A stretch of 64,000 bases of DNA, from contig NZ_AP018288.1 in assembly GCF_002368335.1 (NCBI RefSeq), forward strand, positions 4,843,032 through 4,907,031, read 5' to 3'. This document shows positions 49,352 to 58,590 of the stretch, one piece after another. The position numbers and the translations under genes are program-made. Within the stretch, counting starts at the first letter, position 1. The number at the start of each line of letters is the position of its first letter. The notes beneath the pieces were generated by a model that was given only the letters and a program-made list of their open reading frames with translations, searched no databases and was not told where the DNA came from. The stretch comes from Nostoc sp. NIES-4103. Its GTDB lineage: Bacteria > Cyanobacteriota > Cyanobacteriia > Cyanobacteriales > Nostocaceae.

Positions 49352-51499
49352 TTATCTGTCATCTTTCATGGCTGCTTGTTTATAGCAAGCAAACTCCATT
49401 GTGAAGGTTGCCATACCAGAAGTAAGCGATCGCAAATCTGTAGAATAACCAAACATTTGCACCAGGGGAACTTCAGCCCGAATTACTGAGTAACTCTGCA
49501 TGGTTTCGGAACCCAACAGCAAACCCCGACGAGAGGAAAGATCACCCTGAACTCTGCCCATGAACTCGTTGGGTGTTTCCACTTCTACAAGCATGATAGG
49601 TTCAAGGATATAAGGTTTGGCTAGTGCGATCGCATCTTCAAGGGCTTGATGGGCTGCTGACCTAAATGCCAACTCTGATGAGTCAACTGAATGATAGGAA
49701 CCTCCAGCCAAAATGACTTTCACCCCGGTTACAGGATAGCCTTCTAGCACTCCTGCTTGCATTGCCTCACGGAAACCTTTCTCGCATCCGGGGATGTATT
49801 CTTTAGGAATCGCACCCCCAACGACACGGTTTTCAAAGACAAACGGTTCATCTGTAGGTTCTATCCACCCACTGACGTGGGCATATTGACCAGAACCGCC
49901 CGATTGTTTCTTGAGTCGGTAGTCAAAAGTCGCTTTTTGTCCTATTGTTTCTCGATAAGCTACGGCGGGAGTACCAACGTAGACTTCGGTGTTATATTCC
50001 CGTTGGATGCGTTCGATGTAGATTTCCAAGTGCAGTTCGCCCATCCCAGAAATGAGAGTTGTCCCTGATTCTGGGTCGATGCTGACTCGGAAAGTTGGGT
50101 CTTCTCGTTGGAAGCGGTTGAGTGCTTTGGAGAGGCGATCGCTATCTTCTTGTTTTTTGGGTGTGATTGCCAAGGTAATCACTGGTTCCGGCACAAACAT
50201 CTTTTCTAAAGACACTAGTGGTTCCCCGGTACACAAGGTATCACCGGAAGCACAATCAACACCTAACAAAGCGACAATATCGCCAGCCACGGCAACTTTC
50301 ACTTCTTCGCGCTTATTGGCGTGCATTCTCACCAATCGACCAATTTGTAACCGTTGCCCAGTACGAGAGTTGTAGACGGTATCACCCGGTTTCAACGTGC
50401 CTGAGTAAATACGGGTATAGGTCAACTGTCCAAAGGATTCTACAGTGAGTTTGAATGCTAAAGCCACTAAGCGATGAGTGATTGGGGATTGGGTATTGGG
50501 TATTGGGGATTGGGTATTGGGTACTGGTGATTGGGTATTGGGTATTGGGGATTGGGTATTAAGAAAACTCTTTCCCAGTCCCCAGTCACCAGTCCCTAGT
50601 CCCCGGTCACCAGTCCCTAGTCCCCAGTCACCAGTCCCCAGCCCCCAGTCCCTATCTAAGGGAGATGGTAGATAAAGAGCGATCGCATCTAATAAGTTTT
50701 GCACTCCTTTGTTTTTGAATGCTGAACCAAGCAATACAGGTGTAAGTTCCAAGCTTAAAGTTGCTTGGCGGATAGTTTGCCAAATCAGCGCTGGGGGAAT
50801 TTCTGCACCTGCTAGCAGCATCTCTGTCATTGGTTCAGAGAACAGCGATAAAGCATCTAGCAGTTTTTCTCGTGCTTGTTGTGCTTCATCAACTAAAGCT
50901 TCAGGTATTGGCTTTTTCACCCAGTTTTCACCGTTTTCGCCCTCAAAGTAGTGAGCATTCATTTCTACTAGGTCAATCACGCCTTGGAACTGGTTTTCAC
51001 TACCGATGGGATACTGGAGTAACACTGCATTCAATTGCAAGCGATCGCGAATTGCCTGTACTACACGAAATGGATTTGCCCCCATACGATCCATTTTGTT
51101 GATGAATGCCAAGCGCGGCACGCGGTAGCGTTTCATCTGACGATCCACGGTAATCGACTGGGACTGTACACCCGCTACGGCACACAGCACCATGACTGCC
51201 CCATCCAATACCCGCAAGGCACGTTCGACTTCAATCGTAAAATCTACATGCCCTGGTGTATCAATTAAATTAATTTGTGTATCATGCCACTGACAAGTCG
51301 TGGCAGCGGCAGTAATGGTGATGCCATGTAGTTTTTCTTCTGGCATAAAGTCCATGGTTGCACCCTTGCCGCCTCCCCGCACCTCTTCAATGGCGTGGAT
51401 TCTGCCCGTGTAGAAGAGAATTCGCTCTGATAGAGTAGTTTTACCAGAGTCAATGTGAGCAGAAATACCAATATTGCGGATGCGTTCTCGGGGAATCAT
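49352..51499 (-). CDS. fusA: Elongation factor G paralog with tandem-repeat-encoded linker
   Basis: About 715 residues. G domain: AHIDSGKTTLSERI (P-loop), EEKLHGITITAAAT (switch I), DTPGHVDF, NKMD; then domain II (LVALAFKLT...FGQLTYTRIYSGTL.PGD), domains III-V (MGELHLEIYIERI; YRETI; GSGQYAHVS; PGCEKGFREAM; EPIMLVEVETPNEFMGRVQGDLSSRRG). The G1-to-II linker is replaced by ~60 residues (282-343) encoded by CCCCAGT/CCCAATA heptamers: GDWGLGT repeats, then NTQSPIP repeats. All catalytic motifs are intact. It is not beside rpsL/rpsG/tuf, so I take it as a second EF-G (recycling, stress or alternative translocation), not the housekeeping copy. ATG 51499 has AAGGA six bases upstream; the frame extends nine codons further. 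Confidence 0.92.
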   Translation of the reverse strand: MIPRERIRNIGISAHIDSGKTTLSERILFYTGRIHAIEEVRGGGKGATMDFMPEEKLHGITITAAATTCQWHDTQINLIDTPGHVDFTIEVERALRVLDGAVMVLCAVAGVQSQSITVDRQMKRYRVPRLAFINKMDRMGANPFRVVQAIRDRLQLNAVLLQYPIGSENQFQGVIDLVEMNAHYFEGENGENWVKKPIPEALVDEAQQAREKLLDALSLFSEPMTEMLLAGAEIPPALIWQTIRQATLSLELTPVLLGSAFKNKGVQNLLDAIALYLPSPLDRDWGLGTGDWGLGTGDRGLGTGDWGLGKSFLNTQSPIPNTQSPVPNTQSPIPNTQSPITHRLVALAFKLTVESFGQLTYTRIYSGTLKPGDTVYNSRTGQRLQIGRLVRMHANKREEVKVAVAGDIVALLGVDCASGDTLCTGEPLVSLEKMFVPEPVITLAITPKKQEDSDRLSKALNRFQREDPTFRVSIDPESGTTLISGMGELHLEIYIERIQREYNTEVYVGTPAVAYRETIGQKATFDYRLKKQSGGSGQYAHVSGWIEPTDEPFVFENRVVGGAIPKEYIPGCEKGFREAMQAGVLEGYPVTGVKVILAGGSYHSVDSSELAFRSAAHQALEDAIALAKPYILEPIMLVEVETPNEFMGRVQGDLSSRRGLLLGSETMQSYSVIRAEVPLVQMFGYSTDLRSLTSGMATFTMEFACYKQAAMKDDR
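50476..50655. repeat. STRR array inside the EF-G paralog gene
   Basis: Two opposed heptamer arrays: TTGGGTA/TTGGGGA-type (50479-50560) and CCCCAGT/CACCAGT-type (50574-50650), separated by AAGAAAACTC. The opposite polarity lets the DNA fold back on itself. The array stays in frame and the flanks encode conserved EF-G sequence. Confidence 0.9.
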
Positions 51500-51554
51500 A
51501 ACGTTTCCTTTTATTTCAGCAATCAATAGTCACCGCTTGAGCGGTAACATTATT

Positions 51555-51576
51555 ATATACTACATTTGTAGTATAT
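51555..51576. promoter_or_regulatory. Palindromic operator overlapping the EF-G paralog promoter
   Basis: ATATACTACA-TT-TGTAGTATAT, a perfect 10-bp inverted repeat with 2-bp centre, 56 bp before the start codon at 51499. Read on the minus strand, TATAAT (51552-51557) overlaps its promoter-proximal end, placing the operator over the -10 region. The TACA..TGTA core is like operators of the BlaI/MecI/CopY repressor family. No such repressor gene is in the window. Confidence 0.55.
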
Positions 51577-51694
51577 AGCTAAAAATAAAAAAATTCCTCC
51601 CCTCAGATATGGGAAGGAATTCAATTAAAGAAAAGTTGCAAAACCCTAGTACTCTGTCACATCAACTTTGCAGGCTTAATAGCAATAAGAAAAA

Positions 51695-51755
51695 TCTCTT
51701 TCTCCCCCTGCTCCTCTGCTCCCATGCTCCCCTGCTCCCCTGCTCCCTCTACCCG
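51695..51755. repeat. Nonamer tandem array (CTCCCCTGC)
   Basis: About six imperfect CTCC(C/T)(C/A)TGC units between the EF-G paralog and globin genes, complementary in type to the array at 14795-14859. No flanking inverted repeat was found. Confidence 0.7.
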
Positions 51756-51814
51756 CCTCCACCCAGCAACGCAAGGGTTAGTTCAGTACCAGGGCGATCG
51801 CTGACTTTTTCTAT

Positions 51815-52237
51815 TTATGCTATTGATGATACCTCACCTGCACCTTGAAGCATCTCAGCTTCAATCACTTCAAATGCACCTAACCAAGCTTGCTTAACTT
51901 CAGGAGTCCAATCTTGCTGGAGATACTCTTCAAAAGTCACAAGTAGAGCTTCGCCTACTGCACCATAATGTTGAGGACTGGCCCCATAGCCGACATGTCT
52001 AGCTCCTAAACCCTTGAGTGCTTGCCCTAATACTTCTGGTTTGCGAAGGTTTTCTACCACCAATACCAAAGCATTTAACAGCATGTTGTGTTGCCTTGCC
52101 ATATCAATGTTGGCAAACAGTGGTTTCACCTCTGGGTGAGCTATGAACAGGTTATCGTAGAAGCTGGTTACAAATTCTGATGCACGTGGTTTAACCTGCT
52201 GAAAACTCTGCTCTAAAACTTCAACATTTAAAGACAT
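51815..52237 (-). CDS. Single-domain globin (flavohaemoglobin-type, Vgb-like)
   Basis: 140 residues, matching the full three-over-three globin fold without a reductase domain. Proximal haem ligand H81 in LGARHVGYGASPQHYGAVGEALL; Tyr27 in FVTSFYDNLF suits the B10 ligand-stabilising position; Q49 in DMARQHNML fits E7. Family members bind O2 and can dioxygenate NO or buffer oxygen with a separate reductase. A signature phrase near the C-terminus is W..AF.VIEAEML. The gene stands alone. No ribosome binding site better than weak is seen before ATG 52237. Confidence 0.93.
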   Translation of the reverse strand: MSLNVEVLEQSFQQVKPRASEFVTSFYDNLFIAHPEVKPLFANIDMARQHNMLLNALVLVVENLRKPEVLGQALKGLGARHVGYGASPQHYGAVGEALLVTFEEYLQQDWTPEVKQAWLGAFEVIEAEMLQGAGEVSSIA

Positions 52238-53615
52238 ATTTTGTTACTAACTTAAAAGCCAAATTTGCAAATTTCTAAAGTTACTATTTACTCTACTTAA
52301 TAAACTTGATTAAGCTTTTTCATCAAGTTTATCCAGTCTGTAAATACTTATACTTTAGCTTGAAATTGATTTTACAAACTCAAATTTTTATCGTCAAATA
52401 GCATTATATTATATAAAAAACAATTTTTAGTTAATTTTTGTTATATAAAGAATATTTGATTGATAAAAATTCTAATATTCAGATTCCCTACTTATCTAAG
52501 AGAGTATAAATATTGTTTTTCACCAATGATTTAGGACTTTTGTATTATGTGAATTCATAGATAAACAATCTGGCTTTGCAAACAAGAGCCACAATTCTGA
52601 TTTGCGCCATGTAGGTGCGATTGATGAATTGCCTGAATTGCCTACAATATCATATAATTTCGTGTAATTTTTAAAACGTCTATTATAAAGAGAGTTGTAC
52701 ATCGTTTTGCTTTTCTGTTGGTATATTTAGGTTTCAGCCATTTTAAGAGATTTGTGTATTTAACTTAGTCTGTATAAATTTAACTTGTATTTTTATCTGA
52801 AAGCTGTTGAAGTCTTGTTAGTCCAAGCTTACCCAATCACGGTTTGCGAATTTATCTGATTGTCATGGCTGCGATCGCCAGTACACTGTAAAAGTCTTTA
52901 ATAACCTTCTATTTCATCCATAGATGCAAACTAAGATAAAATAAGTAAGTGTTAAATAACAGTCAAATAAATAGGGCTAGCTGGGAAGGCTGGTAACGCT
53001 GGGGAAGAGATGAGCGTTGATTGCTAAATCATCCCTTGATCTGCAATGCCAAAATAAATAGAAGCCAAATATATTTATAGAATATTCTTAAGTTGAGAGT
53101 TGCCACTTTTCCCACTTTTCTTACTTTTCCCACTTTTCTTACTTTTCTTACTTGAGTATAATGACAAATAAATTGGAATGATCACAGCAAGAGTGGTTCA
53201 AAACACCGCCTTTGATAGTTATCACTGCATTTTTATGAGCGTCATACTTATCGGCATTGATGTAGATGAGCTAGGACGATTTAATAACAATATACCGAAA
53301 GACGTAGATGCGCTCATATCTGCGATCTTCTTTGCTGCGTAGTTACTGAGTGTCGAACAACTGTGATCGATATTCAATTCTATGTTCTACTTCACCTAAG
53401 CAACTAAAGAGCAACTAGTGCTTCACCAAAAGAACTTGGTTGGGTAAAGGGGAAAGTTGTTTTATTTGTTTCACCTTTCCCCAGACCTACAAGAGTAATT
53501 TGGGGTTGGCGGACTACTAGTCGCTTTTTGCTACTGTTTATTGCAAAATTTGAATATACAAAGACTTGATTCAAATAATCACCACAACTATTGCCAACCC
53601 ATTCGCCACCAACTT
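52238..53615. other. Long AT-rich intergenic region
   Basis: No convincing gene in 1.4 kb. It contains one HIP1-type site (~52871), a CTTACTTTT/CCCACTTTT nonamer array (53111-53155), a GCTGGGAAG-type run (52979-53006) and a 35-codon ORF (53235-53342, MSVILIGIDVDELGRFNNNI then 15 more) of unknown meaning. A 60-codon minus-strand frame at 52520-52702 has no support. Confidence 0.5.
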
Positions 53616-54572
53616 ATGACAGCTAAACTGGAATTATTACAACAGCAGTTGTCCAAAAAATCAGCTTTGCTAGGAACTGCCTCATTATTTGTGGCTTTAG
53701 TTCCGATATCTTTGGCACCAGTGTTGACCAAATTGTGCGAACGCGAAATTGGTGCAAACGCTGTAGCATTTCATCGCGCTTGGATCGCTACAATTATCTT
53801 CGGTTTATGGTGCGGACTCGAAGCTGTATCTAGCCAAAAGTCTAATAACCAACCCATAGAACAGAAGCCTTTGACTAAAGGAGAACTGGCATTATTGTTC
53901 TGTATGGGAACTGCGGGGGCTACGTACTTTCTCTTGTGGGCTTGGTCACTGACTCAAACCAGTGTTGCCAACGTGGCTTTGCTTTCTAATTTGAACTCTT
54001 TATTTGTTGGCTTGGTAGGGTACTTGTTATTCGGTCGGCGTTTCGATCACAAATTTGTGGTCGGTATGGTTATGGCAGTGGGTGGAGCGATCGCTTTTGA
54101 ACTGAATAAGGTACAATTGGCGACTGACCAAATGTTGGGTGATGGGCTTGCTTTACTAACAGCGATTTTTATGGCCACATATTTAATGCTGGTAGAACGA
54201 CTCAGAACCCGATTTAGCACTGCAACAATTATGCTGTGGCGCTGCGGAGTCACAGCAATGTTTTTGTTACCTGTGCTACCTTTGGTCGAAAACAGATTGC
54301 TTCCTAATACCAGCATGGGTTGGTTTTTCATAATTTTCCAAGCCCTTTTCTGTCAGGTGTTTGGTCAAGGACTTTTAGCTTACAGCCTCAGTAAATTATC
54401 TTCCGGAGTTGTTGCCGTAACGCTGCTTTTTGAACCAGTCCTTGCTTCTTTGTTTGCTTGGCTCATTTTCAATGAAGAGGTCAGTTTTTATGAATGGATA
54501 ACTTTTGTAGTTATTTTATTCGGTATATATTTAGCCCAATCAAGTCAATCTGCTGACAGGGCAACAAATTAA
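53616..54572 (+). CDS. EamA/DMT-superfamily transporter
   Basis: About 318 residues with ten predicted membrane helices in two EamA repeats: ~18-150 (LFVALVPISLAPVLTKLCEREIGANAVAFHRAWIATIIFGLW; LALLFCMGTAGATYFLLWAWSLTQTSVANVALLSNLNSLFVGLVGYLLFG) and ~165-305 (LLTAIFMATYLMLVERLRTRFS...; LLAYSLSKLSSGVVAVTLLFEPVLASLFAWLIFNEEVSFYEWITFVVILFGIYLAQ). DMT members export amino acids, metabolites or drugs; substrate unknown. The frame begins at TTG 53541, but ATG 53616 places the first helix at the usual distance from the N-terminus, so I use it. Neither start has a clear ribosome binding site. Confidence 0.9.
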   Translation: MTAKLELLQQQLSKKSALLGTASLFVALVPISLAPVLTKLCEREIGANAVAFHRAWIATIIFGLWCGLEAVSSQKSNNQPIEQKPLTKGELALLFCMGTAGATYFLLWAWSLTQTSVANVALLSNLNSLFVGLVGYLLFGRRFDHKFVVGMVMAVGGAIAFELNKVQLATDQMLGDGLALLTAIFMATYLMLVERLRTRFSTATIMLWRCGVTAMFLLPVLPLVENRLLPNTSMGWFFIIFQALFCQVFGQGLLAYSLSKLSSGVVAVTLLFEPVLASLFAWLIFNEEVSFYEWITFVVILFGIYLAQSSQSADRATN

Positions 54573-55380
54573 AGAACTCCAACATATAAATTATCCCGCT
54601 TGAAGTTGTTAACTGTTGAACGCTAGTTGCAAAGGCTTTCGGTAGGAGGCGATCGCGTCCTCCCGATGACTGATAGCTGCTGACGGTTGACTGTGAACAG
54701 CGGGATATTTTTTATCTAGAAGTCCCTGATGGCGATCGCTACCTCTTTCTACACCTAGGTTGGCAAATACTCGACGTAAGTATATTCCGTGGCTAATACA
54801 ACACAGTCTATTGTCTTAAGTAGTTTCATCATGTCTTTATTTAATCTTTAATTTATCAATGGGTGTTCGCAGGTATTATATATTCAGTAAACTTTAAAAA
54901 AATATGATAAACACGCATAAAAACACCATAAATGATCAGTAAATGTTCTGAGAGAATATTGAAAGAGTATAAATTATTTTGTGCTATCCTTTAGCCACAA
55001 GCAACAAAAGCTTATATCTCTAAAGACTTTTTCTAGGATGTTTAAAACGTTGTTTTGAAAGCTCAAATCTTGGATTTATGGTGCCGTAAAAAATGAAAAA
55101 TATCGTATTTCCAGCTTCCTTCATCCTGAATTAACTGAGATTTTTACACTAATCAAAATTATTGATATTTGACAAACGTATTCTGAGGAAATGATAATTG
55201 TTTGGATAGTTATCCTAAACAATTAGATAATTTTTACTAGATAAATTATCCTGCCGAGATTTTAACACTTGAATATTGTGTTAAGATTCACTGTTTATAG
55301 ATAATGAACATCATTTCTAAAGTCGATTGAGGGGATTTGTATTTGCCAAGCAATATCATAAAAAAGGGAGAATAAATAAG
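54573..55380. other. Intergenic region
   Basis: 808 bp, AT-rich apart from two HIP1 sites (~54649, ~54732). No gene, repeat array or terminator is recognised. The ribosome binding site of the next gene (GGGAG, ~55365) is at its right edge. Confidence 0.5.
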
Positions 55381-55950
55381 ATGAAGGATGCTTATAAGGG
55401 TTGGGTTACTAACACTAAACTAGCTTTAATAGCAGTAATGCCAACGCTGATATTTTTAGCATATCCCCACAGGGCAACTGCTGAAGATCCAGGAGTATGC
55501 TTCATGGTAACTTCCTCTGGAACAACTATTGGATTAACAAAGCTTTGCAGTGTGACAAAGATACCTTCACAATCTTCAGATAACAGAGTTTTTCGGATTC
55601 CTATTAAACGCCGTCTTGGTAGAACCCCTGTAATTGATGTTACCTTCAACGACAAAAAAACCTTTGAGATGATTGTAGACACTGGTGCTACTGGCACAGT
55701 AATTACTCAACAAATGGCTAGTACACTCAAACTTAAAACTACAGGTATCATGAAAGCTCAAATTGCCGATGGTAGCCAAGTGCAATTTTCAACTGGTAAG
55801 GTAAAATCCATAGCAGCAGGGGGAGTTGTAGCCAACAATTTGGAAGTAGCGATCGCCCCAAATGGAATTGTCGGTCTACTAGGGCATGATTTCTTTGGCA
55901 ACTACAACATCAAAATTCTCGAACAAGAAGTAGAATTTCAGACGCGCTAA
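55381..55950 (+). CDS. Secreted retropepsin-like aspartic protease
   Basis: 189 residues from ATG 55381. N-terminal signal or anchor (LALIAVMPTLIFLAYPHRATA, ~14-34), then a short cysteine-containing strand region (CFMVTSSGTTIGLTKLCSV), and from ~70 a single retropepsin-like domain: IPIKRRLGRTPVIDVTFNDKKTFEMIVDTGATGTVIT with catalytic D100-T-G, then GIVGLLGHDFFGNYNIKI. It has one DTG only, so activity needs a homodimer, as in retroviral proteases and bacterial TIGR02281-type proteins. Location should be periplasmic. The frame continues upstream 18 codons, but the GGGAG before 55381 supports this start. Substrate unknown. Confidence 0.88.
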   Translation: MKDAYKGWVTNTKLALIAVMPTLIFLAYPHRATAEDPGVCFMVTSSGTTIGLTKLCSVTKIPSQSSDNRVFRIPIKRRLGRTPVIDVTFNDKKTFEMIVDTGATGTVITQQMASTLKLKTTGIMKAQIADGSQVQFSTGKVKSIAAGGVVANNLEVAIAPNGIVGLLGHDFFGNYNIKILEQEVEFQTR

Positions 55951-56072
55951 CTACACTCCAGCATCTTGATAAATATTTTGCCTATTTTTCCTGTGATGTA
56001 GAAACTTTCTGGAAAAGTTTGACATTGGTTTGTAATCAACCAGATTTTCTTACACACAAGGATTGACAATCT

Positions 56073-56933
56073 ATGTCAGTTGAAGGGATCGACGTTGCTG
56101 AATTCAGCGAGAATATCGACTGGAACAAAGTTAAAAGTCAGGGTATTCGCTTTGCTTTTGCTAGAGTAAATTATGGAGGCAATAGAAAAGACATCAAATT
56201 TTCATCTTACTGGCCTGTCATTAAGGCAACTGGTATTATCCGTGGGGCATATTTGTTCTTTCGTCCCTCTGAGGCTATTCAGCCGCAGGTAAAAATGTTT
56301 GCCCAAGATTTAGAAATTGAACCAGGTGATCTCCCACCAGTTGTAGACATTGAGCCTGATTATTATAATCATGGCAATCAAGATCATTGGCATGATTTGA
56401 CTTTGGCACAAAGGCTCGAATGTATTGCTCAAATCTTAAATGCTGTGGAAGCTGCTACAGGTTACAAGCCGATCATCTATACAGGGCCTAGTTTTTGGCA
56501 AGAGACGTTAAAGAATACCTCACGCTTTGCTGATTATCACCTGTGGATTGCACATTACCACACTGAAACTCCTACTATTCCAGGTGGTTGGAAGTTTCAC
56601 ACTTTCCACCAGTATAAAGGTGATCAGACTGGTTTTCCTGGTATCTCAGGTAATGTAGACCGCAATAGATTCAACGGTACGTTAGATCGCCTGAAGGCTG
56701 AAACTGTTACTGCTGTACCACTTCAGGAAGGACGTATTGGGCCGAAGGTGAAGAAGTTACAGCAAGCTTTGAAAAAAGTTGCTCAAGATTCAGGTCATTT
56801 AGAATTCGACCCAGGAGCAGTAGATGGTATATTTGGTTCAGTTACTAAAAAGGCAGTGATAGCTTATCAAAAAGCTAATAGTCTCACGACTGATGGTAGA
56901 GTTGCACCTGATAATCCATTGCTTATCGCTTAA
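56073..56933 (+). CDS. GH25 muramidase (lysozyme) with peptidoglycan-binding domain
   Basis: 286 residues. The GH25 domain (~1-205) opens GIDVAEFSENIDWNKVKSQGIRFAFARVNYG, with D7 and the D92-I-E94 pair (PVVDIEPD) as catalytic residues, and contains PIIYTGPSFW, LWIAHYH and the closing VDRNRFNGTLD. A type-1 peptidoglycan-binding domain follows (~218-285: GRIGPKVKKLQQAL, DGIFGSVTKKAVIAYQKANSL..DG). It cleaves the glycan backbone of peptidoglycan. There is no signal peptide, which is usual for phage-type endolysins or for proteins released by other means. No phage genes lie nearby. A strong terminator follows at 57035. Confidence 0.93.
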   Translation: MSVEGIDVAEFSENIDWNKVKSQGIRFAFARVNYGGNRKDIKFSSYWPVIKATGIIRGAYLFFRPSEAIQPQVKMFAQDLEIEPGDLPPVVDIEPDYYNHGNQDHWHDLTLAQRLECIAQILNAVEAATGYKPIIYTGPSFWQETLKNTSRFADYHLWIAHYHTETPTIPGGWKFHTFHQYKGDQTGFPGISGNVDRNRFNGTLDRLKAETVTAVPLQEGRIGPKVKKLQQALKKVAQDSGHLEFDPGAVDGIFGSVTKKAVIAYQKANSLTTDGRVAPDNPLLIA

Positions 56934-57034
56934 TACTAATTCAGAGTACTAAACTCTAAACTGAATCTTAATATCTTGCACAGACGCTATCAAGAACTTA
57001 AACAAGCATTTTTATTTAACTCAGTACTAAACAA

Positions 57035-57057
57035 AACCCCACCTGTGAGGTGGGGTT
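57035..57057 (+). terminator. Rho-independent terminator of the lysozyme gene
   Basis: AACCCCACCT-GTG-AGGTGGGGTT, a perfect 10-bp GC-rich stem followed by AATTTAATT, 100 bp after the GH25 stop codon. Confidence 0.8.
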
Positions 57058-57784
57058 AATTTAATTAGGGTCTTTTATAGTACGATTATACTATATAAAT
57101 GTAGAAAATAGCAAGCGATCGCCTGTATTATCCCGTAAGTATTTACCAGCAAATAACTTTACACTAATTCTTAATTCGTGTGGGGTGGACGGGTTTGGCT
57201 GCATAAAGGCATCATTACGTTCAGTCGTCAGACAGCTGTACGACAGGATATTGGATTTTCTAGTTACTGCCCATTCATTCTTTTATAGCAAAGTGCTGAG
57301 TAGAAACCAAGTTGCTTATTGGCTAGTAGCAATCAGCATTGTCCCCAACTATGCTTCGACTGCCATAACATGAAATTTTTGTAACTGGTATGAACAACTG
57401 ATAAACAAATTTTATCAAAAAAATAGCTTTTTTATATAAATTTGATGCTTTGTATATAAATTTTCAAGATACCTTGATGGTATTATGTTAAGAAATCATG
57501 ACATTAGGAGTATTACATCGAACTTGCAAAATTGTTATTAATAAGTCTATGTAAATCTTGTCCTGAAAATGTTGAATAATCTAGTAGATACCTTGTCTAC
57601 CAGATATAAATTTTGCGCTGTCTGTATTTTTTATATACAGCCTGTGAGCAAATTTAAGATATTATTTTTGCCAAAAAACTTGGAATAGCTTGGTTTATTT
57701 ATTCCTAATATTCTTAGATGTAGCTAGAACCGAATTGTGCAGCTAATTTTTTGAAAGTGCTGCTTATTTATTGTTGCAAAGTTT
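57058..57784. other. Intergenic region
   Basis: AT-rich, 727 bp. A 62-codon frame at 57185-57373 lacks a ribosome binding site and resembles nothing I know. One HIP1-type site at ~57116. No other signal is seen. Confidence 0.5.
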
Positions 57785-58390
57785 ATGAAAGGAAATTTAC
57801 CCAGAAAGCGAACTAATTATAGTTATCTCAAGCTGTTGAATTACAAAAATTTTTACCTTAAATGGCAGAATTATTGGTTTAAAATAAGTGCAACCTGGCG
57901 TTCATGTCCCCTAACATGCCCTGTAGAAAAACCTCACCACAGACATATCTTTTGGAGTTGGCTTGGTAGTTTCCTTGCAATAGCAGCAACGGCTTACCTG
58001 TCTGTGAAAACCAATTCTCCTCTGCTGATGGCTCCGTTTGGTGCTACTAGTGTATTAATATTTGGTGTACCAGACAGTCCTTTAGCTCAACCTCGTAATG
58101 TGATCGGTGGTAATCTAGTAGCTGCCTTAGTCAGCTTAACTATTCTCCATGTTTTCGGTTCGTCACCTTGGACAATGGGAATGGCAGTAGCAACAGCTAT
58201 TGGGATGATGCAGTTTACTAGAACTCTACACCCACCTTCGGGAGCTGTTGCACTAGTCGTGATGATGACAAAGGCTTCCTGGCAATTTCTGCTGGCACCA
58301 GCTTTAGAAGGTTCTATCATTTTGGTACTCTGTGCCGTGGTTTTCAATAACTTGGCAGAAGAGAGGACTTATCCTAAACACTGGCTGTAA
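57785..58390 (+). CDS. HPP-family membrane protein (nitrite-transporter type)
   Basis: 201 residues. A ~50-residue basic N-terminal extension with CPLTCPVEKPHH, then four membrane helices: FWSWLGSFLAIAATAYLSV; LLMAPFGATSVLIFGVP; NVIGGNLVAALVSLTILHVFG; and the last ~LLAPALEGSIILVLCAVVFNNL. The family signature TLHPPSGAVALVVMM lies between helices three and four, and PFGATSVLIFG..DSPLAQPRNVIGG is equally typical. HPP proteins of chloroplasts and cyanobacteria have been shown to transport nitrite, so nitrogen metabolism is the likely context, but no nitrate or nitrite gene is adjacent. Confidence 0.9.
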   Translation: MKGNLPRKRTNYSYLKLLNYKNFYLKWQNYWFKISATWRSCPLTCPVEKPHHRHIFWSWLGSFLAIAATAYLSVKTNSPLLMAPFGATSVLIFGVPDSPLAQPRNVIGGNLVAALVSLTILHVFGSSPWTMGMAVATAIGMMQFTRTLHPPSGAVALVVMMTKASWQFLLAPALEGSIILVLCAVVFNNLAEERTYPKHWL

Positions 58391-58590
58391 AATTTTATAT
58401 TGAGTTGCATTCAAAGGTAGTGAGGAGGATGAGGGAGATAAGGAGGATGAGGGGGATGTTACTTACCCATTTCTAGATGCTATTTTTCTTCGCAACTTAG
58501 TATTAACACTAAAAATAGCGATCGCTTCTCAAAGCTTTGGAACAGTATACTCAAGAAAGTGAGCAAAAGCCAGCAGTTAAGATAACTTCA
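58391..58590. other. Short gap with GAGGATGAG-type repeat
   Basis: Nonamer-like run GAGGATGAGGGAGATAAGG... at 58422-58457 and one HIP1 site (~58519). No gene. Confidence 0.5.

Noticed and set aside
51609..51848. 79-codon plus-strand frame between the EF-G paralog and globin genes
   Set aside because: It is mostly translation of the CTCCCCTGC array and overlaps the globin gene end antisense.
52520..52702. 60-codon minus-strand frame in the long intergenic region
   Set aside because: Low-complexity AT-rich composition, no recognisable motif, no ribosome binding site.
53235..53342. 35-codon ORF MSVILIGIDVDELGRF...
   Set aside because: Reads somewhat protein-like but is very short, without ribosome binding site or homology known to me. 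Mentioned only in the intergenic entry.
56073..56933. Prophage hypothesis based on the GH25-PGB endolysin-like gene
   Set aside because: No holin, structural, integrase or terminase genes are found around it; such lysozymes also occur as ordinary chromosomal genes.
57185..57373. 62-codon plus-strand frame after the lysozyme terminator
   Set aside because: No ribosome binding site, start of doubtful quality and no family resemblance.
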